From contig CM068367.1 of assembly GCA_034769895.1 (NCBI GenBank), positions 84,931,654 to 84,995,653 of the forward strand: a stretch of 64,000 nt of DNA, read 5' to 3'. Below, one piece after another: positions 22,712-33,775 of this stretch. The translations under genes were made by a program, and so were the position numbers. This DNA is from Magicicada septendecula. Taxonomy: Eukaryota; Arthropoda; Insecta; Hemiptera; Cicadidae. The notes under the pieces are model-generated. The model was not told where the DNA came from, searched no databases, and worked only from the letters and a program-made list of their open reading frames with translations. How positions within the stretch are numbered: position 1 is the stretch's first letter; each line of letters opens with the position of its first letter.

Positions 22712-23519
22712 AACCAGAATCCAATTATACCAGTCAAGTCTCCGACTGCATCGAGAACCCTAAGCATTCATAATAATGAATTTGCTGACCACTAAACCAT
22801 AACACACACATGCCACCCCTGACCAATTCCACTATGTTCATTATAAACACCTTTAACATTTTCTCTTTTTGTTTTTAAGTTACTAGGTCACTCACGAGGC
22901 CTCATTATTTGATCTAGATTTATAATGCACCCTTACATACGTATGAAAAGTTAACATTCTCAGACAGGTATTAAGTTTATAACGGCCATGTGCTCACACA
23001 GACGATCCATCAAAGTTCCCCAGTTCCACAAAATTACATAATTTTTTTACACCTCTTTTTACATGGACAATTACTATTTACAAAATACAAGGTATAATGC
23101 TGTTTCAGTGTTTAAATAAATTAAAATATATGACCATGAATATATCTCAGGTAACCCACACACGAGGCATGCTTATGAAACTTATTCATTCACATCTACG
23201 GCAATTATAATTTAAATTTAAACCTCTTACAATAAAATGAATAATATATACTTAATTTACTTACCGGAGGTCTATGAGCGTTTACTTAAGCATGATAGAG
23301 AAGAAAAAACAACAATTTATAGAAAGTCTGCGCTGCCGGAAGAGACGCTGTTTTCGCTTCTGTAGTAGGGCGCCGACTGAATCAAACGTGCAGTTCACGA
23401 GCCTGATTAGCGAACCTAACCGTTTTCCTCAACAGATCGCGCAGACATGCGATGAGGCAAAAATACGGTAACACAGAACGCTGCTAAATAATAACTTCGC
23501 CCTTATTTAATAAATTCTA
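22712..23519. other. Right part of mosaic insertion, no recognised coding
   Basis: AT-rich, with a GC-richer block at 23330-23480. On the minus strand a consensus splice donor (CCG|GTAAGT, 23267-23259) follows that block. It could be a 5' exon of an unknown transcript. Confidence 0.4.
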
Positions 23520-24137
23520 TTTTATATAGAAGCCCGGTTTCCAAACCGCGGCACATAACTATGTCGAGAACGTCTGGCTGGTCGGCAGGGTTGGCGGGAA
23601 TGAATGTTGGTTCATCTGGGCCGATGACGAGGATGTCAGGCCTGGTCGAGGCGTATTGGGCGAGAGCACGACCGCTTTGATTAGTCAAGCGACTATTCCA
23701 AGACAGGCCTTTGCAGTTCATGTCTCCGACTGCAATGGTTGGTAGATCATGGTCAAGTAGCACGTCAATCTCCTGGGGATTAAGCACCAGGCCAGGTTTG
23801 TTGTAGACGGAGACCAGCCACAGCTCGGTTCCCGCTACGCTGATTGCAACCGCAGTCGCTTTAATATGGGTAGTCGGGGGGGGGGTAGAGGTCGGTGAGG
23901 TAATCGCCTGTGGATGAGAATGGCTGTGCCGCCAGATCCGGCTCGGGTGAGTGGCACTGGGCAGTCTGTACGATAAGTAGCGTAAGCTGGTAGGTTAAAT
24001 CGGTTTTGGGGACGCAGGTGGGTTTCAGAGAGGAGGACTACGTCCGCGTCATACTCGCTTGCGAAGCAGGCCAGCTCAGCTCGCCGCTCGGCTACGCCAT
24101 TTGCGTTCCAAGCAACGAGTGTGAGAGGCCTAGCCAT
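23520..24137 (-). pseudogene. Jockey-like ORF2, endonuclease N-terminal part
   Basis: It starts at ATG 24137-24135. The APE-type endonuclease motifs are W-N-A-N-G near the N-terminus, S-E-T-H-L (catalytic Glu) near 24020, G-D-M-N-C-K near 23727 and P-D-E-P-T-F near 23613. There is a frameshift near 23835-23790. The reading frame overlaps the ORF1 stop by 8 bases, consistent with coupled translation of ORF2. The domain is cut by the mosaic insertion at 23519. Confidence 0.85.
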
Positions 24138-25678
24138 TACGGGCGAGCAACAAGGACGTAAGGGAGGTCATGATTGTGACGACCAGAGAGTTCAGGTCGC
24201 GCGCAGCAACTAGTTTGGGAAGGAGATCTTCCATCCAGTCCTGTAACTCCGCGATCATAAGCACGCCCTCATCGGGCTCGCTCACGGCCGCGGGGCAGCG
24301 GACTGGGTGGGGAGCTGGCTTCGAGGTTGCTGGGGCTGCCTCGGGCTTGGGTGGTTGGACCAATGGTAGTTTCTGGGCGTTGGTGTGTTTTTTAGAAGGA
24401 GCTTTAGCAGCTGGGGGTTTCTGTTTGGGCTTCAGAGCCTTCGCGCGTTGTGGCGCGGATGTGGGTTTGGATGCGGCGGCTGCCGCGAATGACTTGGCGG
24501 TGGAGGGAGGCTCCGTAGTAGCAGGGATAGGGTCGTCACTAGGACGACGAGGTTGGACGGGCGGTTGGTGGGCTGGGGCAGCCGCCTGAGTGGCGGTCTG
24601 CTGGACTTTGATTTGGCGCTGAGACCGGGTCGGGTTGCGGTGCCGGATCTCGTCCATCTCCTGCTTCCACTCAAGGGCAGATTGGTAATGTTCGCAGCCT
24701 CTCCAGTTGGCTGGATGGTTTTTCTTGCAGTTAGCGCACTTTGCGTCGGTGTTAGGATCCTTCGTGCAAGCGCCCTTAGGATGACCTTCGCCGCAGCGTA
24801 CGCGACGGGGTGCCATGTGGCAGTTGTAAGAGGCGTGGCCATGCCTCTGGCAGTTGTAACACTGCAGAGGGCCGGTGGGAGTGTTATATCTGGAGACTTC
24901 TATCCGGAGGCATAAAAGCTCCCGGAGGGAGTAGATGAGTTGGTAGTCTCCTACCTTATTGAGTTTAATAAAAAAGACGTTGCCATTGCGGTTTTGGCAG
25001 TCAACAAGTGGAATGCAGGAGGTTGGAGTGAAGCCAAGGCTCTCCAACTCCTCGATAATGTCTGACGGGGCTACATTGTGGGGGATACCAAGGATGGTAA
25101 TTTTGATTTCTTTCTCCTGAGGGAGACCAAAGGTGTGAAATTGGACATTGGAGTCTATGAGGGTTTTCTTTACGAACCGAAATTCGTCGGGAGTCCTGGT
25201 TTTGATGCAGAGAAGCTTCCCCTGGTGATAAATATCAATAGGGAAAGCTGCCGCCTGCTTAATAGATTTTGCAAAAGCATGCCACGCTTTGGGGGCGTCA
25301 AGAAACTATGGGTGGCATGCGGAATGGTTCTGAAGACTCAGGGGTTAGCTGAGCACCTGCCCTGGTAGTGGGAACCGAGCCACCACTGGGTTCCGGCCCG
25401 CCCGAGGAAGAGGAGAAGGTCCGTTTCCGGCTCTTCACCTTTTTCCAGGCAGGGCCGCTGTCAGTGGCACCGGGCACAACAGTACCAGGGTGGTCCTGAG
25501 AAGGGCCTGGTTCGGAAGGCGGACTTGCCGGGGAGTCCATCTCCATGAACTCCCCGGCGCAGTCTGCCGCCAGGTTGGGCACTATCGGTCCTAAAAAGGG
25601 CCGATCAGGGCTAAGGGTAGTGGTAGGTGTTTGGGTACCGCAAGCGGATGTTTGAGAGGTGGACATGCCACCTCTCAA
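24130..25678 (-). pseudogene. Jockey-like ORF1 (RNA-binding, CCHC knuckles)
   Basis: The N-terminal part (25678-25298) is Ser/Pro-rich with a basic K-K-V-K-S-R-K-R cluster. After one or more breaks it continues at 25047-24130. It contains a first knuckle (C-Y-N-C-Q-R-H-G-H, near 24860), a second that lacks its first Cys (R-R-V-R-C-G-E-G-H) and a third (C-A-N-C-K-K-N-H...W-R-G-C). A Pro/Ala/Lys-rich tail follows. Neither segment has an obvious ATG at its open start, consistent with frameshifts between them. The stop at 24132-24130 overlaps the ORF2 ATG. Confidence 0.83.
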
Positions 25679-25813
25679 AAGCGGGTAGACAAGAGACCTA
25701 ACAGAGGGGTAATGTACGGCTTCGTTAGATACCGAAATCAGTGCAATGTTCTGTTTCCACCGTACTCTTTACCTCGGAGGTGTCCAAGGTCGGTTACCAC
25801 TTGAACCGCCGAG

Positions 25814-26160
25814 GTGAAAGCATCTCCTTAAATAGTGTCTGGCATGGCATGGTTTATTTTCCACAGCCAATCAGAGTGGAGAATGATTAGCTGGCTTCTG
25901 AGTGGTTCGCGTTAAATACCTGAAGCGGCCAAAAAGTTATAAAATAGAACCAGCGTAGCCGTCTTACTATTGCTTGTCCCGTTTCACTGGGTGAATTGTT
26001 CGGCATTCCATCTCACGAACTTTTCTTTGCTACTGAAGATGGCCACCGGTGGTGTGGGCGAAACGTCTAGCACTATTACATCAAGCATTCGACCACGGCC
26101 TTTCAGCCCGGAAGTATTAAGTAATTATAGTGACACCGGCCGTGAAAGCCTACGTACTAG
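25814..26160 (+). repeat. Pseudo-LTR of PLE copy B (right end)
   Basis: Reverse complement of 14672 to about 14985. It continues copy B across the LINE and ends at the 13-bp target duplication. Confidence 0.88.
26033..26064 (+). ncRNA. Hammerhead-like motif, PLE family 2 copy B
   Basis: CTGAAGA (26033-26039), a stem of about 6 bp with one mismatch (GGCCAC/GTGGGC), then GAAAC (26060-26064). The core bases match the hammerhead consensus. The outer stem was not resolved. Confidence 0.55.
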
Positions 26161-26173
26161 AGTGAAGTGAAAA

Positions 26174-28480
26174 GTTTAGTTCAATTATTGTTGATTGTCT
26201 GGTGTTTTTTCGGTGAAGTTGTATTTAAAATATACTTAACGCTCCTTTGTCTCTGCTTATCATGGGTAACAATTCCCTGGAATACTGCTGCTTGTCCTTT
26301 CTTGTGTAGTTCGGTGAATTCCAGATTCAACTTTAGTTAATGGTCCGGTTACGGAGTTTAAATTCCCTCAGTCCTACTGGCTTATATTGGTTCCAGGGTT
26401 TAGTTAGGTGTTCATCTATATTCTTCCTTCTTAGGGTTGTTAATTCTTCACTGGGGCTTCTTCAGCAAATTCTCCTGGTTATTTCTTATTTCTTTGGTTG
26501 AATTGATTTATTTCTCACTATTAGTTTTATTATTGTTATGTTTATCTTCTTAATCAGTGCTTAGATAAAATAGGCTGATTTACTTCTTTTTATATCTTTG
26601 TGGGCTTCATACAGCCACCCTACTCAAACTTCAATAATGGAATGAATTTATTAACGATTTAGAATGTAACAAGGTTTCGTTGTCATGGTAACTCTCTGTA
26701 AAAAACTAATTCCCATTGGCTGATAATTTATAACATAGTTATATCAAACTAACGTTTTTCTATAAAAAATTATTAAAATCTTTTAAAGTATTATAACTTC
26801 CTTATACTACTTGTAATATTATATACAATAACACCATTATTTTGCTTTTTGTTTACAAATTATTTTGATACCACTCAAAGTTACCTTTGGTCAATTTATA
26901 ACAGATTACTAATTTTTCAGTTTGGTATTTCTTTAGTTAATTACATTTAAACTAATTATTATCTATCCAGTTTTGTACCCTATACTTTTACTTTGATACC
27001 TAAACAGATTATACACTTTATTTTATTATTGGCTATGGTTTTATCTTAAAATTCACAAAATTCTGCTCATCAGTGCTAAGCCTAATGCCTAGATTTCATA
27101 ATTCACCTACCCTATACATATAACAATTGTTTACAGTTATTTATTTTAATTTATTAGGTTACTAAACATTATTACTGAAACAAACTAACTTAACTCATGA
27201 CATGTGATTGTTTTTTAATCATCACATAACATTATATAACTATTCAATATCTCTTTATAGGTCCATGCCTGTATCTGAATTTTTTACATGTTTTAAAGGT
27301 TTTATTTTAACATAATTTGCCATCTAACAATACTTTGGTTATTTACCATCAAAGAAATCTATAACAAACTTGAACATTAACTATGCACTATTATTCCTTT
27401 ATAAACTCATTTAAGAGAATATAGTGTCTAACTCCCCTCTATTTTCAATCTAACATATTACTTTTTTATATTTATTTTCTATGTGTTTTTTATATATAAC
27501 TTTATGACATTCCTTAACCATAACACAATATATCTTTTATCCTACTTATACTATACTAACAAACTATTATAACTGGGTTACTATATTACTTATAGTTTGT
27601 TATTACCAGTTTATTATTTTATAGTTAATTACACTGCACTTTCTTTAACTAGTGTTTATGTAGTTTATTTTACTCTCACTGGGTCCTATACTGGTTTTTT
27701 ATTGATTATCACTTTTTATTCACTTATCACCTCTTTACTAATAACTATTGTTAATCAGGTTCATTTCATTTTAGTGGCTTTTGATAGCTTATTATTTAAC
27801 ATTGTATATTTTTTTCATATCTTTGATTTTACATTTCCCTTTCTTTTATCTTTTCTATAGATTACAGATTACATGTGTATTTTCTATAGATTACATATTG
27901 TTTCTTGCCCTATCTAATTTTGTACTTTTATACATTATTTTAGTTAATATTTGGGCTCTCATAATTGTAGTCATATTGTGGTTTGGATTATTGTTTTTGT
28001 CTCACCTTATCCAATCTATTGGGTTTAGTCCTTGTCACTGTCTAAGTCAAAAATTAGTTAGTAGTGTTGTGCTATCATTCTTCATGTTATAACCTTTTAT
28101 TTTCCTTCAGTTTTCAGCCTTTCTTCCATTAATTATACTAGTAAGTCATGTGCGATATTATGTCACGTTACAATATCCCTTACTTTCCCCATCCCTTTGG
28201 GCCCATTATATTTCTGTATATTTTTATAGATAAGTCATTTGGTTGACCATTTAATTTTTCTTTTATTTATTTATTTATATTTGAGAATTGATCTATCTTT
28301 GTTTGTCACTTATCTGACCATCCTCCGATTGACTCCTCTTGTATTACGCACTCCCGATTCCTTCTTACACTTTTTTCTTTACAGCTGACACTGTTATTTT
28401 ATTTTCTTTTGAACCAAACTGTTATTCTGATATTCTCGTTGTATAGTTACATGATTATTTTGTTGTAAAATCACATTTTT
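26174..28480. other. T- and C-rich stretch, no recognised gene
   Basis: The plus strand is strongly pyrimidine-rich across about 2 kb. Hydrophobic ORFs at 27597-28092 follow from this bias and have no motif. The composition resembles the LTR at 61.0-63.6 kb and the interior of the gag-only elements read in antisense. It may be an old LTR-element fragment, but no terminal repeats were found. Confidence 0.4.
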
Positions 28481-29487
28481 GTACGGGAGAGACGAAAAAA
28501 TTGTACTTAGCCGGCGGGCGAGCGAATGGCCCACGTCCGTCGTTGGTAGATGTTGATTGCCGACTACCTTTGTTACATTCAGCGCAGAATGCTGTCTACG
28601 CCCTCCATTCCAAGTGACGTATTGCTAGGTTTGGCTCTGACGTCATATGGCGTGACTTTCACAGTGCATAGTTCAAATGTCATACGGCTAAAAATAACTG
28701 CTTCTCTTACGTTCTGTGTAAATATGTATGTGTATAAAAATGTATGTTATAATTAAAGCACAATTTCAACATTTTTTTGCTAAAACATACGTTTTATAAA
28801 TTAACACAGGTTTTTTTTTTAACTAAGGTTTATTTGTATACAGTTTAGAGAATACATGAATTTACGCTAATATATATTTTACCTTAATTAGAATTATATT
28901 GTCGCTTAAACCGTTAGTCAAAAAGTGTTAAAAATGGCAAGACGTAGGGATTGAACAATTGAAAAAACACTTAGGCACAAAAGTGTTAAAACACATTTAA
29001 TGTGTTCTGAAGTGTTTTAGTATAGGTATAATAACAAAAAGAGATAGATTTTATATAGAAAATTACTTCTTCACACAAAAATCTATGCAACATGGTTCAG
29101 ATGAAACCATGTAGCAGTAAATACAGCACATGTATTTAGCGCTACAGCCTCCTGTATTAAGCCCTGGCCTTAATTGACTTCTTCCATGTTGCACAGTTCA
29201 GTGCTTCTCTCTCCCAACCAAAACCATACAACAACCTCAGAAGTACTGCCTTAGTTTTCCACTGACCGACCTCTGTATGTTTTAGGGGACTCTGCTTTCC
29301 AGCATTCACAGTACATGCTCTGCACACTGAAATGCTTATGTCTACACAGTTCTTCAACACATGACATATTAACCTATAAGCAAAACAGCATCAGCTACTG
29401 TGATTTTACTTCTATGTGACTCATCCGTGGTGTAGCCAAGGGGAGTTACTGGAGGAGTTGTTACCTCCCTACCAGCTGAGCAGATCA
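28481..29487. other. Mixed sequence, no recognised gene
   Basis: A locally GC-richer patch near 28510-28690 is followed by AT-rich sequence. Short ORFs show no motif. Confidence 0.4.
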
Positions 29488-29495
29488 CCAGTGAG

Positions 29496-31414
29496 CATAG
29501 GCGTGTGCAGGACTTCAGTAGTGGTGGTGCCCCGGATTTTTGAAAATTTATTGCTTATAAACGTGTTTTAATACTATCTGGAGGCCATAAAAAACATTTT
29601 GAAAAGCGAGGTTTTTTGAGGGCCTTCAAATAAAGTTTTACTTTTTTAAGGGACTCAACTCTTTGCACTTACCGGACCGATCAAAAGTTGACAACACACA
29701 CATGTTTAACAAAGTAGCTTTAGAAATATCAATTTAGACGAATTTTGTCTTTTAATGAATGATCCAGTTAGCCTATCTGGTTAATTTGTATAACAAAATG
29801 GAAACAACTTTGATTTTTAGAATATTTATTTATATCCAATGTACAATATTAGTGAAAAAAAAACACAGAATTGAACAATTGATTAATTTGTACTGTAGAC
29901 AAATAAAGCTGCAACAGGTTCAAGTTTAGTATTTAATAGTTAGTAGTGTCCAGAACAAAATATAAAAGTAAGGAAATATTTTACATTACATTACAGGGTC
30001 ATCCGACGGTCAAATGCAACACTGTTTTTGAAGTTGTCAATTACATCACATGTTCTTGCGTTAGCAGCCAGTTCTTGTTCCACAAACGGAATCATCAAGT
30101 TTTCCAAACGATCTTGACACATAGTAGATCTGAGCTTGGATTTTATGATACTCAGCTTTGAGATGGTTCTTTCACTTGTACAGCTAGTTACAGGCATTGT
30201 GGAAAATTTATTAATAACAGCACTAAAGTTTTCAAAGGTTGAACTTCGCTGGAACTTCGATAACCAGTTAATCCACTTTTAGGCAGAAAGTTTGAATCAG
30301 TTTCTCCACGCTTCTTTGATTTCAACAGCTTAAATTCTGCCTCTAGTCTCTGCAGCATTGACATTGAATTGTTTTGCGAGAATTTTGAAGTCCTTATTTT
30401 CACACTTGTAACAATCATTAAGATTCAATCCCATCAGTTTCCCTGTGGCAGAGGATAACGTTTTTTGTTTCTTGAGCAAATCGAGAATTTAGATTTTCCA
30501 CAAGGCGGTCCAAAACAGGATTGTAAGTGAACAGTTTCAATTCCTCTTTTTTGTGTCTGTGTAGAAAGCAGAAGAAGGGCAACTAGTGTCTTTTAAGAGG
30601 ACTGATACTTTCCTTTTCTGAACATTACGGATTTGAACATCTAATGTACTACACATTTCCTCTGTTTTGATAAAAATATCCTCAAACTCTTCTTCACTAT
30701 TTCTCATTTTTACCAAAGCAAGAGCTAGGCTTTCAACATCTTCAACTGCTTGGCAAAGGTCTATTTTAGGACTTTGCAGAGCTTTGCTCACTTTCACCAC
30801 AAGCTGAAGTACGGGATGCATAATTTGCAAAGACGCAATAAAATTAAAAGATTTTACTTGTAGCAAAATACCTTTACCTTGGGCCCGAACTTTTGAATCG
30901 GAAGTAGATTCCGTACACTCTTCAATGGCTTTTACAATTTCGTTTAATTGAACATAAATAACAGACACCGCTTCTGAACAGCAGGCCCATCTAGTGTCTG
31001 AAAGGGATTTTAGAGTCTTTAGTTTCATTGTAGTTTGTTTGACAATATCCTCAAAGACTGCGTGCCTCTTTGGACTACCTTCGATTAAGTTAAAAACTAG
31101 CTGGACTATTCCAAAGAAGTCGAAAATAATTGGATTTTCCTTGCGACTTGTGCAGGCAACGACGGCAACTACACTATTCATGCAGCCTCTTCCCGACACG
31201 ACGGCCGACGCCAGATTATGTGACAAAAGCTATACGAAATTAAAGTTGATTAGATTCATATATTTATCGGTTTAATAGGAGTGCTGTCATGGAAATTATG
31301 CAGTTTCTATGTAAAAACATATTCTGCACGTAAAAAAAAAAAACAAAAAACAAAAATTCTCAATCTAGTGGTGGTGCCACGGCACCGGTGGCACCTTCGT
31401 TGGACACGCCTATG
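29496..31414 (-). mobile_element. hAT DNA transposon, internally deleted
   Basis: An exact 8-bp target duplication CCAGTGAG (29488-29495 and 31415-31422) flanks terminal inverted repeats: CATAGGCGTGTGCA at the left and, in reverse complement, CATAGGCGTGTCCA at the right. Eight-base duplications are diagnostic of hAT. The 1.9-kb body carries a transposase relic on the minus strand that lacks its N-terminal part. Confidence 0.92.
29991..31226 (-). pseudogene. hAT transposase (DUF4371/MYM-type), degraded
   Basis: From the right: S-H-N-L-A followed by F-F-G-I-V-Q, S-P-K-R-H-A-V-F and L-K-S-L-S-D-T-R-W (about 31225-31000), the central fold of DUF4371-type hAT transposases found next to MYM zinc-finger proteins. 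The end (30197-29991) has S-C-T-S-E-R-T-I-S-K-L and R-S-T-M-C-Q-D-R-L-E, the C-terminal dimerisation region. The zinc finger and first catalytic part are missing, and there are frameshifts near 30530 and 30200. It is nonfunctional. The polypeptide end matches the usual ...F-D-R-R-M ending. Confidence 0.82.
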
Positions 31415-31422
31415 CCAGTGAG

Positions 31423-31702
31423 GTCATACATATAAAATCTGCAGACAGGCAGTTATACCACTAGCACCCATGGTATAGGATACATACACACTGGGCTTAT
31501 GACTGGCGAATTACCTCCTACCACCAACACCTTCCCCCCCTTTTATTATCAATAACCCACCACTCTAAAAAATCCTGGCTATGCTACTGGGGCTACCACT
31601 TGCAATGGCATTGTCCCTCTCAGGAAATGTATTAAATATAAAAGCTCAAATGGTGGTCAAGAACAATTTTCATTTTTCCACTAAATTTTCATTTATTCCT
31701 GA
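31423..31702. other. No recognisable gene
   Basis: Mixed sequence between the hAT and mariner relics. Confidence 0.5.
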
Positions 31703-32074
31703 TTAGTAATAAATCCAGTGCAGTGAAATTTGATACAACTCATGTGATAGCTCAGTAACAGTAAAGCAGCAATTTTCACGTAGTATTTGTTTATTGAGTT
31801 TGTCCATCAATTCATCAGTCAGAACACTTGGCTGGCCACTCCACCCATCACAGTGCACATTAGTGCAGCCATTTTTAAACATTAAGACACAATGCCTTAC
31901 TCCTCCCTCACTTGTTACATTGTTACCATACACTGCACGCAGTTGCCAATGAATGTCCACTGGTCTGCAGTTTTTTGCTTGCAGAGATCTTTTTACTGAG
32001 CGCAATTCACAGCTCGCAGGATTTTCAATCGCAGTGCACATTTTAAAAATTATTATGGACACATAGAAACACAC
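31703..32074 (-). pseudogene. Mariner-type transposase N-terminal HTH fragment
   Basis: The frame resembles the paired HTH of mariner/SETMAR-like transposases: L-R-S-V-K-R near the start, A-K-N, V-Y-G-N-N-V, a G-R/S-G-Q-P-S-V hinge and F-T-V-T-E-L-S. The likely start is the Met at about 32041. It ends after about 110 residues with no DDD catalytic domain. The 5' terminal repeat is at 32172-32200. Confidence 0.75.
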
Positions 32075-32171
32075 TACAGTATTTTATCGGGCACAGCTGG
32101 ATGCATACTGAGTCACACCACCCAGCACCAAGATGGTGGTGTTAGCCCTACCCCTTCTACTGCCATACTGA

Positions 32172-32200
32172 AACGTAAGTTACTTTCTGGACAGCCCTCA
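32172..32200 (-). repeat. Mariner 5' terminal inverted repeat
   Basis: On the minus strand it reads TGAGGGCTGTCCAGAAAGTA and onward, a mariner-type end, next to TA at 32201-32202. No matching second end was found, so the element is truncated. Confidence 0.6.
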
Positions 32201-32202
32201 TA

Positions 32203-32884
32203 GTTTAGTGATCCTCATCTATTCATTAGTTGATGACAATTAAATATTTGTCTTGCAGCTAAAACCTTAATTTCCTAAAAGCACAATGAGTTTCCAAGGA
32301 AGAGAGAAAAAGAGAGAGTAAACCATCTGCGTACTTCCCGTAGGCATTAGAACAAAACCTCTTCAAAATTTAACAGATCACTCTACCCTACAAGATCTTA
32401 CATACATTTCTATGGCACTAGAACTCTAAGGACTAGATCACGGATAATTTTCTAATATAATTACTAGAATGCTTCATCTCCCAAACCAACTTATTTTTAA
32501 AATCCCACGAAAATCCTCAAGGCTGTACAGAACAGAATGCACAAGGACACACATTTATGGTAAATTTATGAAATGAAATCAGTTCACAAAACACAGGAGT
32601 CTACAAAGTATAAATACAATGAATTCCTTTCATCTTTTTAATTCAAAATATAATTATTTACAAACTGTTAATATAAACTTACAATATTTTTGTTCAGATC
32701 AGCTGAAATTTTAGACAGTTGACTCTTATTATTGTTACCATATACGTTGAAGGTGTTAGAGATCTACATTTGTATTAAATAACAATTTACAAATAAAATT
32801 AATGTTTTGTAGTTTTATTTAGGCAAAACACTAACTGGAATATTGTATACTTGATGATTAATAGAACTTGACTAATTCACCTGC
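32203..32884. other. No recognisable gene
   Basis: AT-rich, no supported feature. Confidence 0.5.
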
Positions 32885-33165
32885 ATAACATGTACAAGAA
32901 GTACGAAAAGGTCCCAAGAGATTGGACAACTACTCAATTTATACCCATTTCTAAGGACAGATACACTAACCGTAATAACCATACAGTTATTAGGTGACAG
33001 ATATTGCTTATAGAATTGATGGATCAGTTATTGAGTGTCTCCAAACAATCATTAACAGTGTCATAACTAACAAGCAAAATGCTTTCTGAAGGGGCAGATC
33101 CTGTGCCTGTAAACTGAGGTAGCAGTCCAGTAGAAGAGATAGGACAAATGCCAAAGGGAATATGA
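32885..33165 (+). pseudogene. Non-LTR reverse transcriptase relic
   Basis: Short blocks in shifting frames resemble the RT N-terminal region of LINEs: K-V-P-R-D-W, F-I-P-I-S-K-D and N-K-Q-N-A-F followed after a stop by R-G-R-S-C-A. Order and spacing are as expected, but each block is short, so this is tentative. Confidence 0.4.
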
Positions 33166-33301
33166 GAACAACCCAAGAAGCTAAATTAAAGAGTATTCAA
33201 TGATGAAACTGAAAGACGATAAACTAGATGTCATCAGTAATGTTATTATCAGACCAAGAACTCCATTATCAGATCAAAACATTATCTGCTGTCTTCTTGA
33301 A

Positions 33302-33367
33302 AAGTTTTCCATTTACAAGAAACATCTGACTAATAAGTTTTCCATTTACAAGAAACATCTGTCTAAT
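33302..33367. repeat. Tandem duplication of 33 bp
   Basis: 33302-33334 and 33335-33367 differ by one base. Confidence 0.9.
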
Positions 33368-33775
33368 AAAAAAATGTGTTTCTATGTTTATAATACAAAA
33401 TATGATCTTAATTACACACTTAGTAAAAGTAGCTGTATATCTATTTCCCAAAAATAAATAATGGAGAATGTTATCACTTGCAATTTTAATTTCCACTCAA
33501 AATCGCTTTCACTACTCCATCAAATTTCCTGTAATAAGAAAAACAGCCTGTTAATACAATCTTAACAATACCAACATAAACAAGTAACATCTCTTAATCA
33601 AATAAACGGTATAAACAGTGTGGGAGTTGCAATTAACTTAGTTATATGAATTATTTCAAAATATATCTCTCTCTCCCCCTCCAGTTTAATAAAATATAGG
33701 AATGTTGGTGAGTCAATGGACAGCACCCTTAATTACAAAACTAGAAATTTCAGGGTGGATTATTCTATGGTGTGT

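Larger units (their letters stand above)
20851..23519 (-). mobile_element. Mosaic 2.7-kb insertion inside the LINE
   Basis: The endonuclease coding stops at about 23520 and resumes at 20850, so the segment between is inserted. At its left edge is a run of about 22 T (20852-20873), that is, a poly-A tail on the minus strand. An AATAAA-like sequence lies near 20990. It contains a 101-bp tandem repeat, a 496-bp copy of the surrounding LINE in the same orientation, and at the far end a GTAAGT donor (minus, 23264-23259) and a TATATAAAA-like box near 23512-23520. A clear target duplication was not found; only a weak AATAACT match exists near each edge. Retroposition is suggested but not proven, and it could be two events. 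Confidence 0.6.
18216..25801 (-). mobile_element. Jockey-like non-LTR retrotransposon inserted in PLE copy B
   Basis: It interrupts the PLE pseudo-LTR with a 12-bp duplication TGAACCGCCGAG (18204-18215 and 25802-25813). On the minus strand the order is ORF1 with CCHC knuckles, ORF2 with an APE-type endonuclease, then RT, which is the Jockey/I-group layout. No poly-A tail is visible at the 3' end (18216 side), which is odd for Jockey. A 2.7-kb second insertion (20851-23519) splits ORF2 inside the endonuclease. Frameshifts and stops elsewhere also inactivate it. Confidence 0.85.
14672..26160. mobile_element. Penelope-like composite: two head-to-head copies (family 2)
   Basis: A 13-bp direct repeat AGTGAAGTGAAAA flanks the unit (14659-14671 and 26161-26173). 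Inside, copy A runs on the minus strand (about 16825 down to 14672) and copy B on the plus strand (about 16825-18215, resuming at 25814-26160). Their pseudo-LTRs are inverted relative to each other. Both copies are truncated at the central junction. Copy B is split by a LINE at 18216-25801. Inverted truncated copies are a known PLE arrangement; the single target duplication implies one integration of the pair. Confidence 0.82.

Noticed and set aside
24170..24915. Long plus-strand ORFs with Gly/Ala-rich products
   Set aside because: They are the antisense of the LINE ORF1, which has zinc knuckles on the minus strand.
27597..28092. Two overlapping hydrophobic ORFs resembling membrane proteins
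   Set aside because: They follow from a T-rich strand and have no motif; the hydrophobic residues come from TTN and ATT codons.
28510..28690. GC-richer patch as a possible host promoter or CpG island
   Set aside because: It is short, with no gene or TATA signal beside it, and can equally be transposon sequence.
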